From Paenibacillus_AQ nitricinens (lineage in GTDB: Bacteria > Bacillota > Bacilli > Paenibacillales > Paenibacillaceae): 64,000 bases of DNA. Made by a program: the position numbers and the translations under genes. The notes under the pieces were generated by a model. That model worked only from the letters and a program-made list of their open reading frames with translations, had not been told where the DNA came from and did no database searches. The stretch is taken from positions 3,162,001 through 3,226,000 of the forward strand of contig NZ_CP183948.1 in the NCBI RefSeq assembly GCF_052056485.1. The letters are read 5' to 3'. Each line of letters starts with the position of its first letter. Position 1 is the stretch's first letter. This document shows, piece after piece, positions 25,811 through 35,180 of the stretch.

Positions 25811-25946
25811 AAAACATAACTTCACATATCCGAAAATAATGACACTAAAACCGAAATAGAAAGCCTATTATAAGAAGTGTTTTAAGCTTACAATCTTATT
25901 AAGAGCTTGGACCATTATTTTATTTGGGATGAAGGGTGTGTTATTT

Positions 25947-27047
25947 ATGAATCGGTTCTCATTGAAGTTACTATTCGTCTGTCTGATTTTTGTACTCTCG
26001 TCATGTTCTTCTTCAACTATAAGTAATGTAGATTCTCATCCAGATGAAAATATGGTAGTGATTCAAGAAGAACCTGTGGTGCAGACTTTAAGCTTTGAAC
26101 AAAAAGTTGATAAAATTATGGAAGAAAATATGTTCTCAGGTTCTATATTACTCGTCGAGGATAACAAGGTTAAGATTGCAAAAGGATATAATATGGCCAA
26201 CTCAGAGACCATGCAATTAAACGGATCAGATACAGTATTCCAAATCGGCTCTTTGACAAAAGCATTTACAGCTGCAGCGATCATGCAATTACAAGAAATG
26301 GGTAAACTTAATATTAATGATTCTGTTCAAAAATATATTGAAGATTATCCTTATGAAAATGTTACGCTCTACCAATTATTAACCCATACCGCAGGAATTC
26401 CGAACTTAACAGCATTTCCAGATTTCATAAGCACGATGGATATCCCGGTAAGTGTCTCAGAGAATATCGCTAAATTCTTAAATAAACCATTGGAATTCGA
26501 ACCCGGAAGCCAATTCGCTTATTGTAATTCAGGATATATACTACTTGGGGCTGTTATTGAAAATGTAAGTGGCCAATCTTATAGTCAGTTTATCGAGGAT
26601 CATATCATGTCGCCATTAGGGATGGGGAGATCTGGATACTTAAAAAAAGATAGAATTACAGATGATATTGCCTCAGGATATTGGGAAGCTACCGAAAGGT
26701 ACCCGGCAATGGATATTGACATGACAGTACCTTATGCAGCAGGGGGAATCTATTCTACAACGAATGATTTGTATAAATGGATCCAAGGGCTTGAAGAAGG
26801 AAAAGTTATTAATGCTGGTTCATGGAGGGCAATGCGTACCTCGGAGAAAAATGGCTATGGATTGGGATGGGGAATAAATGATGCAGAAGGCTTGATTTAC
26901 GCACATGGCGGAGCGATCAATGGATTTTCATCGTTTATCTATAGGGATATTTCTAAGGGAACAGCAGTTATTATACTTAGCAATGTGGAAGGTGTCCAAA
27001 CATCAGAATTATTGGATCTTCTTTTAAATGTGTTAGAATCAGAATAA
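25947..27047 (+). CDS. Serine beta-lactamase-like hydrolase, lipoprotein
   Basis: Exported serine hydrolase of the class-C/penicillin-binding fold, 366 residues. The lipobox LSSC marks a lipoprotein. The active-site motifs are SLTK (Ser102, Lys105), YCN (Tyr192) and HGG (320-322), the last replacing the KTG of true beta-lactamases, as in esterases, D-amino-acid peptidases and FmtA-like enzymes. ATG 25947 follows GAAGGGTG; the ATG at 25929 lacks a ribosome site. Peptidase or esterase activity at the cell surface is likelier than antibiotic hydrolysis. Confidence 0.82.
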   Translation: MNRFSLKLLFVCLIFVLSSCSSSTISNVDSHPDENMVVIQEEPVVQTLSFEQKVDKIMEENMFSGSILLVEDNKVKIAKGYNMANSETMQLNGSDTVFQIGSLTKAFTAAAIMQLQEMGKLNINDSVQKYIEDYPYENVTLYQLLTHTAGIPNLTAFPDFISTMDIPVSVSENIAKFLNKPLEFEPGSQFAYCNSGYILLGAVIENVSGQSYSQFIEDHIMSPLGMGRSGYLKKDRITDDIASGYWEATERYPAMDIDMTVPYAAGGIYSTTNDLYKWIQGLEEGKVINAGSWRAMRTSEKNGYGLGWGINDAEGLIYAHGGAINGFSSFIYRDISKGTAVIILSNVEGVQTSELLDLLLNVLESE

Positions 27048-27092
27048 TGTATAATCACGAATGAATCAGAACGGCTTGGAGGAAATTTAAAG

Positions 27093-27569
27093 ATGAACAT
27101 CAGACGCATACATATGAACGATAATCGCACAATTGAACAGATCATTAGGAACTGCCTGATTGAGTTTGGCGGGAACAGAGCAGGGCTTGCGTGGGAAGAT
27201 GACAGCTTAAGTCATTTATATGAATATTACAATCAAAGCGAGAATCGGGCTTATTGGATTGTTGAAAAGGACGGGGAAGTATTAGGAGGCTGCGGAATTG
27301 CACCTTTCGGGAATGAGGGGAACATATGTGAGTTGCAAAAAATGTACCTATCTCAGTCCGTTAGAGGTAGTGGGATATCTTCCGAACTCTTACATACGGC
27401 TCTGGATTTTGCTAAGCTTCATTATAGCAAATGTTATTTAGAGACATTACAGAACATGCATGGAGCTAACCGTTTTTATACGAAAAATGGATTCAAGCTT
27501 TTACCCGCCCCCTTAGCAGGCTCGGAGCATTTCGCCTGTGATGCTTGGTATATTAAAGATTTAATCTAA
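27093..27569 (+). CDS. GNAT family N-acetyltransferase
   Basis: A 158-residue acetyltransferase. CELQKMYLSQSVRGSGISSE is the acetyl-CoA-binding motif A, and YLETLQNMHGANRFYTKNGF is motif B. TTGGAGGA lies upstream of the ATG. The product ends 41 bases before the promoter of the TetR operon and is not part of it. The acceptor is unknown. Confidence 0.82.
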   Translation: MNIRRIHMNDNRTIEQIIRNCLIEFGGNRAGLAWEDDSLSHLYEYYNQSENRAYWIVEKDGEVLGGCGIAPFGNEGNICELQKMYLSQSVRGSGISSELLHTALDFAKLHYSKCYLETLQNMHGANRFYTKNGFKLLPAPLAGSEHFACDAWYIKDLI

Positions 27570-27609
27570 TACTTGTGAAATAAGCCTGAATGATCAGGCT
27601 ATTTTTAAT

Positions 27610-27638
27610 TTGACAGAAAACCGTCCAGACGGTATAGT
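27610..27638 (+). promoter_or_regulatory. Promoter with embedded TetR-type operator
   Basis: TTGACA (27610-27615) and TATAGT (27633-27638), spacer 17. The spacer contains the inverted repeat ACCGTC-CA-GACGGT (27620-27633), placed where a bound repressor would block polymerase. Confidence 0.85.
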
Positions 27639-27658
27639 AAATAACAGAGGTGATCAAC

Positions 27659-28192
27659 GTGAACAGTAATTCTAAACGTAAAACTATTTTAATCGCTGCA
27701 TCCACGATTGTGAAAAATAACGGAGTGGAGAAGCTTACGCTTGAAGCTGTGGCTAAAGAAGCTGGAGTCAGTAAAGGCGGATTACTGCACCATTTTCCCA
27801 ATAAAGAAGCTTTGATAACAGGGATGGTGGAAGAGTTAACGAATGATTTTTTTACCACTCTGCAAGACAGGGCTATGAATGCAACGGTTGAAAAAGGGAA
27901 GTGGAGCCGAGCATTTACGGAGGTAATGAGTGAAGATAGTATGGAAGGCGGAGAGATAAGCACAGCGCTTACAGCTGCTCTTTTTACAAATCCGGATATC
28001 CTTCAGAAATTTCAAAATCAATATGCCAAATGGCAACAAAACATAGAGAACGACGGCATTGATCCTGTAGTTTCTACTATTGTTAGGTTGGCAGCAGATG
28101 GCTTATGGTATTCTGAAATGTTCGGATTAGGGGCGTTGGATGATGAATTACGCGAGAAAGTCATTCGAAAATTAATAAATATGACAGAGTAA
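27659..28192 (+). CDS. TetR/AcrR family repressor of the SMR efflux operon
   Basis: A 177-residue regulator. The N-terminal helix-turn-helix reads ILIAASTIVKNNGVEKLTLE then AGVSKGGLLHHFPNKEALI, and the remainder is a helical ligand-binding domain. GTG 27659 follows AGAGGTG; an in-frame GTG at 27650 overlaps that site. An operator-like palindrome sits inside the promoter, so autorepression is likely. It precedes two SMR genes by 14 bases, the same arrangement as B. subtilis yvdT-yvdS-yvdR. The inducing compound is unknown. Confidence 0.88.
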   Translation: MNSNSKRKTILIAASTIVKNNGVEKLTLEAVAKEAGVSKGGLLHHFPNKEALITGMVEELTNDFFTTLQDRAMNATVEKGKWSRAFTEVMSEDSMEGGEISTALTAALFTNPDILQKFQNQYAKWQQNIENDGIDPVVSTIVRLAADGLWYSEMFGLGALDDELREKVIRKLINMTE

Positions 28193-28205
28193 GGAGAGGT
28201 TATCT

Positions 28206-28532
28206 TTGAATTCATATGTATTGCTTGCAGCAGCGATCATCTTTGAGGTATTTGGTAGCTCCATGCTAAAAGTATCTAACGGATTTAAAAAGGTACTTCC
28301 TTCCATTGGAGTCATCCTTGGAATGGGTTTCGCTTTTTATAGTCTTTCTTTAGCGCTTAAAACCATTCCATTAGGGACAGCTTATGCGATTTGGTCAGGG
28401 GTAGGTACAGCTTTGACAGCCTTAATTGGCGTACTCATTTATAAAGAGAGCTTTAACCGTAAGAAATTATTAGGTTTACTACTCATCATTGGTGGCGTAA
28501 TTGTTATGAAGCTCTCTGGTGGGGCTCATTAG
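28206..28532 (+). CDS. SMR efflux subunit 1
   Basis: Small multidrug resistance protein of 108 residues with four helices. Glu14 in AAIIFEVFGSSMLK is the conserved proton/substrate-binding residue. GTAYAIWSGVGTALTALIG is the hallmark of helix 3. A TTG start fits AAGGAGAGG upstream. It probably forms a heterodimer with the next gene, as paired SMR proteins do. The substrate could be a cationic compound or guanidinium-like; the sequence does not decide. Confidence 0.88.
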   Translation: MNSYVLLAAAIIFEVFGSSMLKVSNGFKKVLPSIGVILGMGFAFYSLSLALKTIPLGTAYAIWSGVGTALTALIGVLIYKESFNRKKLLGLLLIIGGVIVMKLSGGAH

Positions 28533-28549
28533 AATTTGGAGGGTGCAGC

Positions 28550-28894
28550 ATGAAAAAAAATGTAGGATATATAGCTCTAAGTATAGCAATTGCTAGCGAA
28601 GTCGTAGGGACAACTATGTTGAAACTGTCTGAAGGCTTCACGCAATTACTGCCTTCTATCGGGGTTATTATTGGCTTTGTCATAGCTTTTTATAGTTTGT
28701 CCATAAGTCTTAGAGAATTACCGTTAAGCTTAGCTTATGCGATTTGGTCGGGTGTAGGTACTGTTCTAACTGCGATTGTGGGCATTGTCGTGTGGGGAGA
28801 TTCATTTGGTATTCTTATGTTTGCCGGAATCGTTTTAATCGTAGGAGGGGTAGTTTTATTAAATGCACCTTCTGCAAAAAAAGAAGCAGCCTGA
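28550..28894 (+). CDS. SMR efflux subunit 2
   Basis: Paired SMR protein of 114 residues, 17 bases after subunit 1. Glu17 in IAIASEVVGTTMLKLSEG is the essential acidic residue. LAYAIWSGVGTVLTAIVGIV matches helix 3. A GGAGGGTG ribosome site is present. Its clear similarity to subunit 1 indicates ancient duplication. Confidence 0.88.
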   Translation: MKKNVGYIALSIAIASEVVGTTMLKLSEGFTQLLPSIGVIIGFVIAFYSLSISLRELPLSLAYAIWSGVGTVLTAIVGIVVWGDSFGILMFAGIVLIVGGVVLLNAPSAKKEAA

Positions 28895-28910
28895 TAAAAC
28901 AGGCGCTCAG

Positions 28911-28947
28911 GCTGTCGACATTCTACTTGTCGATAGTCTTTTTATTT
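28911..28947 (+). terminator. Terminator of the TetR-SMR operon
   Basis: Stem GCTGTCGAC/GTCGATAGT with one G-T pair, followed by CTTTTTATTT. Confidence 0.65.
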
Positions 28948-29043
28948 AGTTTAATTTTTGTTTTAAGTATGATTTAACTTGCATTAATCGGATGTTCATG
29001 ATGAAAATTTATATACAGAATAATGATGAATAAAGGTGATGAA

Positions 29044-29706
29044 ATGTACATTGAAACCAAAAGGCTGATTCTCCGCGACCTTATAGAACAAGATACAGAG
29101 GCGCTATTTGAAATGAAAAACGACGAGCAGGTCATGAAACACCCATTTTTTCAAGGTGACGTATCGATTGATTTTATTAAAATAATGTTAGCATTCTTTC
29201 AAAGTGTGAAAGACAAAGGCCTTATTATCGATGATCAACATCCTGAACGTGGCAATTTATTTGCTATATGCTTAAAATATTCTGGCGACGTAATCGGTGT
29301 CATCTCAGTTCACCCATCAAAGATCTCCTATGAAGTGCATATGGGGTGGTATATGAAAAGTCTATACACCAAAATGGGATATGCATCGGAAGCGGGCGCG
29401 GCAGCGTCAGATTATTTACTTGAAGCATTATCACTGGAATACATTACCGCAAGTGTAGCGCTTGATAATCCAGCTTCATTCAGAACCGCTCAAAAAAGCG
29501 GGTTCAGACTTTTTGAAAAAGGGGCAGGCGATTACTATCATGACAACGTCTGTAATGTTGAGGATTTTAATGTAGTTGGCGAATCTTTCACGAAAAAACA
29601 AAATGAAATCGGCTCATGTGGTTATCATTTCCGAAAGTTTAAAAAGAATAGTAAAACAAAGAGCCAATTCTATGACGATACGGTAGACGAAGGCAGATTT
29701 TCGTAG
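29044..29706 (+). CDS. GNAT acetyltransferase, RimJ/RimL type
   Basis: A 220-residue acetyltransferase starting with the family's MYIETKRLILRDLIEQD. The acetyl-CoA region is WYMKSLYTKMGYASEAGAAA, and SVALDNPASFRTAQKSGFRL is the typical late motif. ATG 29044 follows AAAGGTGATG. About 35 extra C-terminal residues beyond the fold are polar and unlike the family. It may acetylate a protein N-terminus or small amine. Confidence 0.82.
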   Translation: MYIETKRLILRDLIEQDTEALFEMKNDEQVMKHPFFQGDVSIDFIKIMLAFFQSVKDKGLIIDDQHPERGNLFAICLKYSGDVIGVISVHPSKISYEVHMGWYMKSLYTKMGYASEAGAAASDYLLEALSLEYITASVALDNPASFRTAQKSGFRLFEKGAGDYYHDNVCNVEDFNVVGESFTKKQNEIGSCGYHFRKFKKNSKTKSQFYDDTVDEGRFS

Positions 29707-30017
29707 CCCTAAGTATAAGTATTTTTTATATATCGCATTCTTGATTTTGAGTGAATCAAGAAACCAATTGCGGATGTCATAGATTCCGTAAATCGCATAG
29801 TTTTGTGATAATGGTATCACTTACCTTTTCCGTAGAATTACATCTTATAGCTGTAGGCTCACTTCTCTATAATGAAAGTGTCTGAAAGCGAAGGGAGGGT
29901 GTGGTTCTGTTTAATGTGCTCTGAGATGACTTTATTTGTAAACGCTATCATTCGGGCACTCTGATAGGTTCGTGTATTACTGAGAATCTAACATATTTGA
30001 GGAGGATTAACATTAAA
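29707..30017. other. 311-base intergenic region upstream of the glucanase
   Basis: Contains an inverted repeat GTGATA-ATGG-TATCAC (29805-29820), a TATAAT at 29868-29873 without a good -35, and the cre site listed separately. I see no gene in it. Confidence 0.5.
29936..29950. promoter_or_regulatory. CcpA cre site upstream of the alpha-1,3-glucanase
   Basis: TTGTAAACGCTATCA fits every fixed position of the cre consensus WTGNAANCGNWNNCW. It lies downstream of the TATAAT at 29868 and 68 bases before the ATG, a position suited to roadblock repression in the presence of preferred sugars. Confidence 0.75.
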
Positions 30018-33000
30018 ATGCGTAACAAGTATGTTGTATGGTCCCTAGTAGTATCCATGCTGATTTCAAGTATATTCTTGGCTGCGGGTCCGTTTAATTT
30101 TGTTTCTGCCTCTGGAGGACCAAACCTGGCACTCGGCAAAAATGTAACAGCGAGCGGTCAATCTCAAACGTATAGTCCTGATAATGTTAAAGACAGTAAT
30201 CAAAGCACGTATTGGGAAAGTACAAATAATGCATTACCGCAATGGATTCAGGTCGATTTAGGGACAAATACGAATATTGATCAAATCGTTCTTAAGCTCC
30301 CTGCGGGTTGGGAGACACGGACGCAAACACTGGCCGTTCAAGGTAGCACCAACGGTTCAACGTTTACTAACATTGTAGGGTCTGCGAGTTATGAATTTAA
30401 CCCCTCAGTGGCAGGTAACAGTGTTACAATCGACTTTGCCTCAACCAGTACGCGTTACGTTCGTCTGAATGTAACGAACAACACCGTCTGGCCGGCAGCG
30501 CAGCTGTCCGAATTCGAGATTTACGGCACTAGTGGTCCTACTCCAACTCCAACGCCTTCCGGCACTTATGAAGCTGAATCTGCTTCACTATCTGGAGGAG
30601 CTAAAGTGAACACAGATCATGCCGGATACTCCGGTACGGGCTTCGTGGATGGATATTTGACACAAGGTGCAACAACGACATTCACGGTTAACGTGCCAGC
30701 AGCAGGTAGTCGTGAGGTGACATTGAAATACGCTAATGCAAGTGGCAGTGCAAAGACAATCAGCATTTATGTCAATGGTACCAAAACTAGTCAGACCTCC
30801 CTACCTAACCTGGCAAATTGGGATTCATGGAGCACTAAAGTGGAAGTTCTTAATCTGAATGCGGGTAACAACACCATCGCATATAAATATGATGCTGGTG
30901 ATTCTGGTAACGTTAATCTTGACCAAATCACAGTAGCGTCGACGACAACAACACCTCCTGCAACACCTACTCCGACACCGACAGCCACACCAACACCGTC
31001 GGCAACACCAACGCCAACACCAACGCCAACGCCAACACCAACGCCAACAGTCACACCAACAGCAACGCCGACACCAACAGCAACGCCGACACCAACACCG
31101 GCGGTCACACCGACACTTGCTCCTGGGAGTAATATTGCTGTCGGCAAGACGATTAACGCTTCTTCCAGTACACAAACGTTCGTAGCAACAAATGCGAATG
31201 ATAACGACACAAGTACGTACTGGGAAGGTGGCAGCAATCCAAGCTCGCTTACGCTCGACTTAGGCGCGAACCACAACATTACGTCAATCGTATTGAAGCT
31301 GAATCCATCTTCTGCTTGGAGCACTCGCACGCAAACGATTCAAGTACTCGGTCACAATCAAGACACGACTACCTTCGGTAATTTGGTATCGGCTCAATCG
31401 TATACATTTAATCCAGCTTCAGGCAATACAGTAACTATACCGGTTACGGCAACGGTTAAACGTCTGCAGTTGAATATTACTTCGAACTCTGGCGCTCCAG
31501 CGGGGCAAATTGCGGAGTTTCAAGTATTCGGATCACCTGGGGCAAATCCTGATCTAATGATAACGGGAATGTCTTGGTCACCTGCATCTCCGGTCGAGAC
31601 AAGTGCAATTACTTTAAATGCAGTGGTTAAGAATAATGGAAATGCTAGCTCCGGAGCAACAACTGTAAATTTCTACTTAAACAATGAGCTAGTCGGTTCT
31701 GCTCCAGTAGGTTTACTAGCTGCAGGCGCTTCGACAACAGCCTCAATGACATTAAATGCTGGAGCCAAAGCCGCAGCGACCTATGCTCTGAGCGCTAAAG
31801 TAGATGAGAGCAATTTGATTTTCGAGCAGAACGAAGGGAATAACAGCTATTCGAATCCCACATCGCTTGTTATCGCACCAGTATCCAGCTCTGACTTAGT
31901 GGGTGTAGTTTCATGGACCCCAAGTAATCCAGTTGCTAATAGTACAGTAGCTTTTAATGTAAATCTTAAGAATCAAGGGACCATTGCATCTGCAAGCGGT
32001 GCTCATGGTATTACAGTAGCCCTTAAGAACTCAGCAGGCTCCACGATCCAAACCTTTAATGGATCTTATACCGGGACCCTAGCTTCAGGTGCTTCCATTA
32101 ACGTCACGATTCCAGGGACATGGACAGCTGTCAACGGCAATTACACTGTAACCACTACCTTGGAAGTGGATGCGAATGAAGTAACAGCTAAGCAAGCAAA
32201 CAATGTAAGCACGACTAATCTGGTTGTGTATGCTTTACGTGGTGCAAGCATGCCTTATAGTCGGTATGATACTGAAGATGCTACTCTCGGCGGGGGGGCT
32301 ATACTAAAAACTGCACCTACGTTTGATCAAGCCCTAACTGCTTCAGAAGCGTCTGGTCAGCGTTATGTAGCCCTTCCTTCGAATGGATCGAACATAGGAT
32401 GGACGGTCAGACAGGGGCAAGGCGGCGCGGGTGTGACTATGAGATTTACGATGCCTGACTCATCGGATGGTATGGGATTGAATGGTTCACTTGACGTATA
32501 TGTTAATGGAGTAAAAGTCAAAACGGTATCGTTAACATCCTATTACAGCTGGCAGTATTTCTCAGGCGATATGCCTGGTGATGCTCCTAGTGCTGGGCGT
32601 CCACTCTTCCGATTTGATGAAGTACACTGGAAATTAGATACCCCTCTGCAACCTGGAGATAACATACGGATACAGAAGAACAATGGTGATAGCCTGGAAT
32701 ATGGTGTTGATTTCCTCGAAATCGAACCCGTTCCTACGGCAGTCGCTCGTCCGGCTAACTCCGTGTCGGTGACAGATTATGGTGCAGTACCTAATGATGG
32801 TCAAGACGATCTTGCAGCCTTTAAAGCAACGGTGAATGCAGCAGTTGCTAGCGGGAAGAGCATGTATATTCCTGCCGGAACATTCAATCTTAGCAGCATG
32901 TGGGAAATCGGTTCTGCCAGCAATATGATCAACAACTTTACGGTTACGGGTGCTGGTATCTGGCATACGAACATCCAGTTTACCAACCCTAATGCCGCAG

Positions 33001-33941
33001 GTGGCGGTATTTCACTCCGTATTAGCGGCAAGCTAGATTTTAGTAATGTGTATATGAATTCGAATTTGCGATCCCGGTATGGGCAAAATGCGATTTACAA
33101 AGGGTTTATGGATAACTTCGGAACCAATTCAATCATCCATGATGTCTGGGTAGAACACTTTGAATGTGGTATGTGGGTAGGCGACTATGCACATACACCT
33201 GCTATCTATGCCAGTGGGCTTGTGGTTGAAAACAGCCGGATTCGGAACAATCTAGCCGATGGCATCAACTACTCCCAAGGCACTAGCAATTCCATTGTTC
33301 GAAACACCAATGTACGTAATAATGGTGACGATGGTCTTGCAGTATGGACCAGTAATACGAATGGTGCTCCGGCAGGTGTGAAAAATACGTTCTCGTATAA
33401 CACTATTGAGAATAACTGGCGTGCAGCAGCTATAGCATTCTTTGGAGGCGGTGGTCATAAGGCTGATCACAACTACATCATTGACACTGTAGGTGGTTCT
33501 GGTATACGGATGAACACCGTGTTCCCTGGCTACCATTTCCAGAATAATGCGGGCATTGTTTTCTCCGATACTACGATTATTACAAGTGGTACAAGTAAAG
33601 ATCTGTATGGTGGAGAGCGTGGAGCTATTGATTTGGAAGCTTCAAATGATGCCATCAAGAACGTGACCTTCACCAACATCGATATCATCAATACACAACG
33701 CGATGCGATCCAGTTCGGTTATGGTGGTGGATTTGAGAATATCGTATTCAACAACATCAATATTAATGGTACCGGCTTGGATGGAATTACCACTTCACGT
33801 TTTTCCGGGCCACATCAGGGTTCGGCCATCTACACCTACACAGGGAATGGTTCAGCAACGTTTAACAACCTAACAACAACGAATATTGCTAACCCGAACC
33901 TGAATTATATTCAGAGTGGTTTTAATCTAACGATCCATTAA
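30018..33941 (+). CDS. Secreted alpha-1,3-glucanase (mutanase), GH87
   Basis: Exported endo-alpha-1,3-glucanase of 1307 residues, expected to hydrolyse fungal cell-wall alpha-1,3-glucan or dental mutan. In order: signal peptide to about residue 34, discoidin/F5-8C domain (38-170), CBM6-like domain (185-307), Thr-Pro repeat linker (312-366), second discoidin domain (368-508), two CARDB domains (511-738), a conserved beta domain (741-908) and a right-handed beta-helix GH87 domain (914-1307). Asp1081 (LADGIN) and Asp1104-Asp1105 (NGDDGL), 23 residues apart, match the catalytic aspartates known for this family. The layout is that of Bacillus circulans Agl-KA. ATG 30018 follows GAGGAGG. A cre site is upstream. 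Confidence 0.9.
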   Translation: MRNKYVVWSLVVSMLISSIFLAAGPFNFVSASGGPNLALGKNVTASGQSQTYSPDNVKDSNQSTYWESTNNALPQWIQVDLGTNTNIDQIVLKLPAGWETRTQTLAVQGSTNGSTFTNIVGSASYEFNPSVAGNSVTIDFASTSTRYVRLNVTNNTVWPAAQLSEFEIYGTSGPTPTPTPSGTYEAESASLSGGAKVNTDHAGYSGTGFVDGYLTQGATTTFTVNVPAAGSREVTLKYANASGSAKTISIYVNGTKTSQTSLPNLANWDSWSTKVEVLNLNAGNNTIAYKYDAGDSGNVNLDQITVASTTTTPPATPTPTPTATPTPSATPTPTPTPTPTPTPTVTPTATPTPTATPTPTPAVTPTLAPGSNIAVGKTINASSSTQTFVATNANDNDTSTYWEGGSNPSSLTLDLGANHNITSIVLKLNPSSAWSTRTQTIQVLGHNQDTTTFGNLVSAQSYTFNPASGNTVTIPVTATVKRLQLNITSNSGAPAGQIAEFQVFGSPGANPDLMITGMSWSPASPVETSAITLNAVVKNNGNASSGATTVNFYLNNELVGSAPVGLLAAGASTTASMTLNAGAKAAATYALSAKVDESNLIFEQNEGNNSYSNPTSLVIAPVSSSDLVGVVSWTPSNPVANSTVAFNVNLKNQGTIASASGAHGITVALKNSAGSTIQTFNGSYTGTLASGASINVTIPGTWTAVNGNYTVTTTLEVDANEVTAKQANNVSTTNLVVYALRGASMPYSRYDTEDATLGGGAILKTAPTFDQALTASEASGQRYVALPSNGSNIGWTVRQGQGGAGVTMRFTMPDSSDGMGLNGSLDVYVNGVKVKTVSLTSYYSWQYFSGDMPGDAPSAGRPLFRFDEVHWKLDTPLQPGDNIRIQKNNGDSLEYGVDFLEIEPVPTAVARPANSVSVTDYGAVPNDGQDDLAAFKATVNAAVASGKSMYIPAGTFNLSSMWEIGSASNMINNFTVTGAGIWHTNIQFTNPNAAGGGISLRISGKLDFSNVYMNSNLRSRYGQNAIYKGFMDNFGTNSIIHDVWVEHFECGMWVGDYAHTPAIYASGLVVENSRIRNNLADGINYSQGTSNSIVRNTNVRNNGDDGLAVWTSNTNGAPAGVKNTFSYNTIENNWRAAAIAFFGGGGHKADHNYIIDTVGGSGIRMNTVFPGYHFQNNAGIVFSDTTIITSGTSKDLYGGERGAIDLEASNDAIKNVTFTNIDIINTQRDAIQFGYGGGFENIVFNNININGTGLDGITTSRFSGPHQGSAIYTYTGNGSATFNNLTTTNIANPNLNYIQSGFNLTIH

Positions 33942-33951
33942 CGATAGCCTG

Positions 33952-33987
33952 AGGGAAGAGTTCTTCGGAACTTTTCCCTTTTTTTCT
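33952..33987 (+). terminator. Terminator of the glucanase gene
   Basis: Stem AGGGAAGAGTTC-TTCG-GAACTTTTCCCT and seven T; a stable UUCG tetraloop. Confidence 0.92.
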
Positions 33988-34112
33988 TATTTTGTAGCTA
34001 GTGGAAATTAACAATCACGCAGAAGGGTTTTGACTTAATGAGCAAGAAATAAATGGTAGTAGAAAACATACTAAAAATTTTAACTGTTATGTACATAAAG
34101 GAGAGATGAATA

Positions 34113-34454
34113 ATGAATCAGGAAGTCATCGATTTTATTGAAGGGTTAAAAGAAGCATGGCAGGTGGAGTTATCCACTACTCTTCGTGAGGTGGTTCATC
34201 AAGCCATTCCGGATGTGCAGGAACGAATTCAGTATAAGAAGCCTCATTTTTTGAAAAATGGTAAATACGCAGCAGCGATCTCAACTTCGAAAGATACGGT
34301 AAGCTTTGTTATTTTTAATACGAATGAGCTCGTGTTTCCAGAAGGGATATTTGAAGGCCCACCGGAGAGAAAAACACTGAAACTGCGTAAAGGGGATACC
34401 GTGAACATGGCTCAATTAGTGAATTGGGTCGGCCAAGCCTCAGTTTCTCTTTAA
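34113..34454 (+). CDS. DUF1801 domain protein
   Basis: A 113-residue cytoplasmic protein of the DUF1801 (YdhG/YdeI-like) family, recognisable by IPDVQERIQYKKPHFLKNGK and the strand pattern YAAAISTSKDTVSFVIFNT. AAGGAGAG precedes the ATG. The function is unknown; the fold resembles iron-chaperone frataxin-like proteins, but no metal ligands are obvious. It is monocistronic. Confidence 0.8.
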   Translation: MNQEVIDFIEGLKEAWQVELSTTLREVVHQAIPDVQERIQYKKPHFLKNGKYAAAISTSKDTVSFVIFNTNELVFPEGIFEGPPERKTLKLRKGDTVNMAQLVNWVGQASVSL

Positions 34455-34474
34455 TGAATAGTTTCATGATGTAG

Positions 34475-34521
34475 GACGGTGTCTCAAAGTCAGTTGACTT
34501 CATGGGATATCGTCTTTTTTT
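34475..34521 (+). terminator. Terminator after the DUF1801 gene
   Basis: Imperfect long stem GACGGTGTC...GATATCGTC with inner AGTCA/TGACT, then eight T. Confidence 0.75.
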
Positions 34522-34606
34522 GTGTGGAATTTGCTCCATCCATACATAATCGTTGAATAAATTGTGAAAAATACATCAATAGCTAGCAAGGAAGGGAATG
34601 AAACCC

Positions 34607-35140
34607 ATGAAGAAATTAAAGCAAACTTGTTTGTTACTGCTTATGGCCTTTGCCCTTGGTGCATGCTCAAAACCAGTACCAGATAAATCTCAGCTTCCAC
34701 CTCCAACTACTGCACCAAGTGGAGCTGAGAGCAGCTATAAGCTTGACTCATTAGCCACACTGATTGGAAAAGAGGATGCTGAAGTTGTCCAATTACTCGG
34801 CGAAGGAGCACCTAATAATGAAGGTACGAATGCTACCCTTATATCACGGGAATATGATGAGAAGATTGTGAATCACGAGGCAACTCTTCAGGTCTCCTAC
34901 GATGACTCTGGAAAAGTGATTGGAGAGACTATTCATTTTGAACAAGCTACCAGGGAAGAATTAACAGAAGAGATTACGCAACAGCTTGGAGAGCCTGCCA
35001 CTAACAGTGAAGAGAACACCACAGATACGGAAAAAGATGGCGAAGATACAAACTTTCGTAAGGTATGGCAGACGGATAACGCCAAAATTTCTTTAGTTGA
35101 ATCTAATGGGACGTTATCTATATCTATAGATACGAAGTAA
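34607..35140 (+). CDS. Uncharacterised lipoprotein
   Basis: A 177-residue exported lipoprotein with lipobox LGAC after KKLKQTCLLLLMAFA. A Pro/Ser-rich spacer leads to a compact alpha/beta domain containing LIGKEDAEVVQLLGEGAP, reminiscent of small BLIP/SmpA-like folds. An acidic loop (SEENTTDTEKDGEDTN) interrupts the C-terminal part. ATG 34607 is preferred because AAGGAAGGG abuts the earlier ATG at 34598. I do not recognise a specific family. Confidence 0.75.
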   Translation: MKKLKQTCLLLLMAFALGACSKPVPDKSQLPPPTTAPSGAESSYKLDSLATLIGKEDAEVVQLLGEGAPNNEGTNATLISREYDEKIVNHEATLQVSYDDSGKVIGETIHFEQATREELTEEITQQLGEPATNSEENTTDTEKDGEDTNFRKVWQTDNAKISLVESNGTLSISIDTK

Positions 35141-35180
35141 TAACGTTATGTAACTTGATCAGAGCATAAGGTTTTCATTT

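Noticed and set aside
25947..27047. True beta-lactamase
   Set aside because: The third active-site motif is HGG rather than KTG and the protein is a lipoprotein; a general serine hydrolase or peptidase is more likely.
29805..29820. GTGATA-ATGG-TATCAC as a Fur box
   Set aside because: The half-site spacing is one base short of the 7-1-7 Fur consensus and no iron-related gene is adjacent.
30961..31115. ACACCAACGCC-type short tandem repeats suggesting a microsatellite or CRISPR-like array
   Set aside because: They are codon-level repeats that encode the Thr-Pro linker between carbohydrate-binding domains. The frame is intact and there are no spacers.
30791..31330. Long minus-strand open frames rich in Val-Gly repeats inside the glucanase gene
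   Set aside because: They are the antisense reading of the Thr-Pro repeat linker. They have no ribosome site, and the plus-strand gene fully explains the region.
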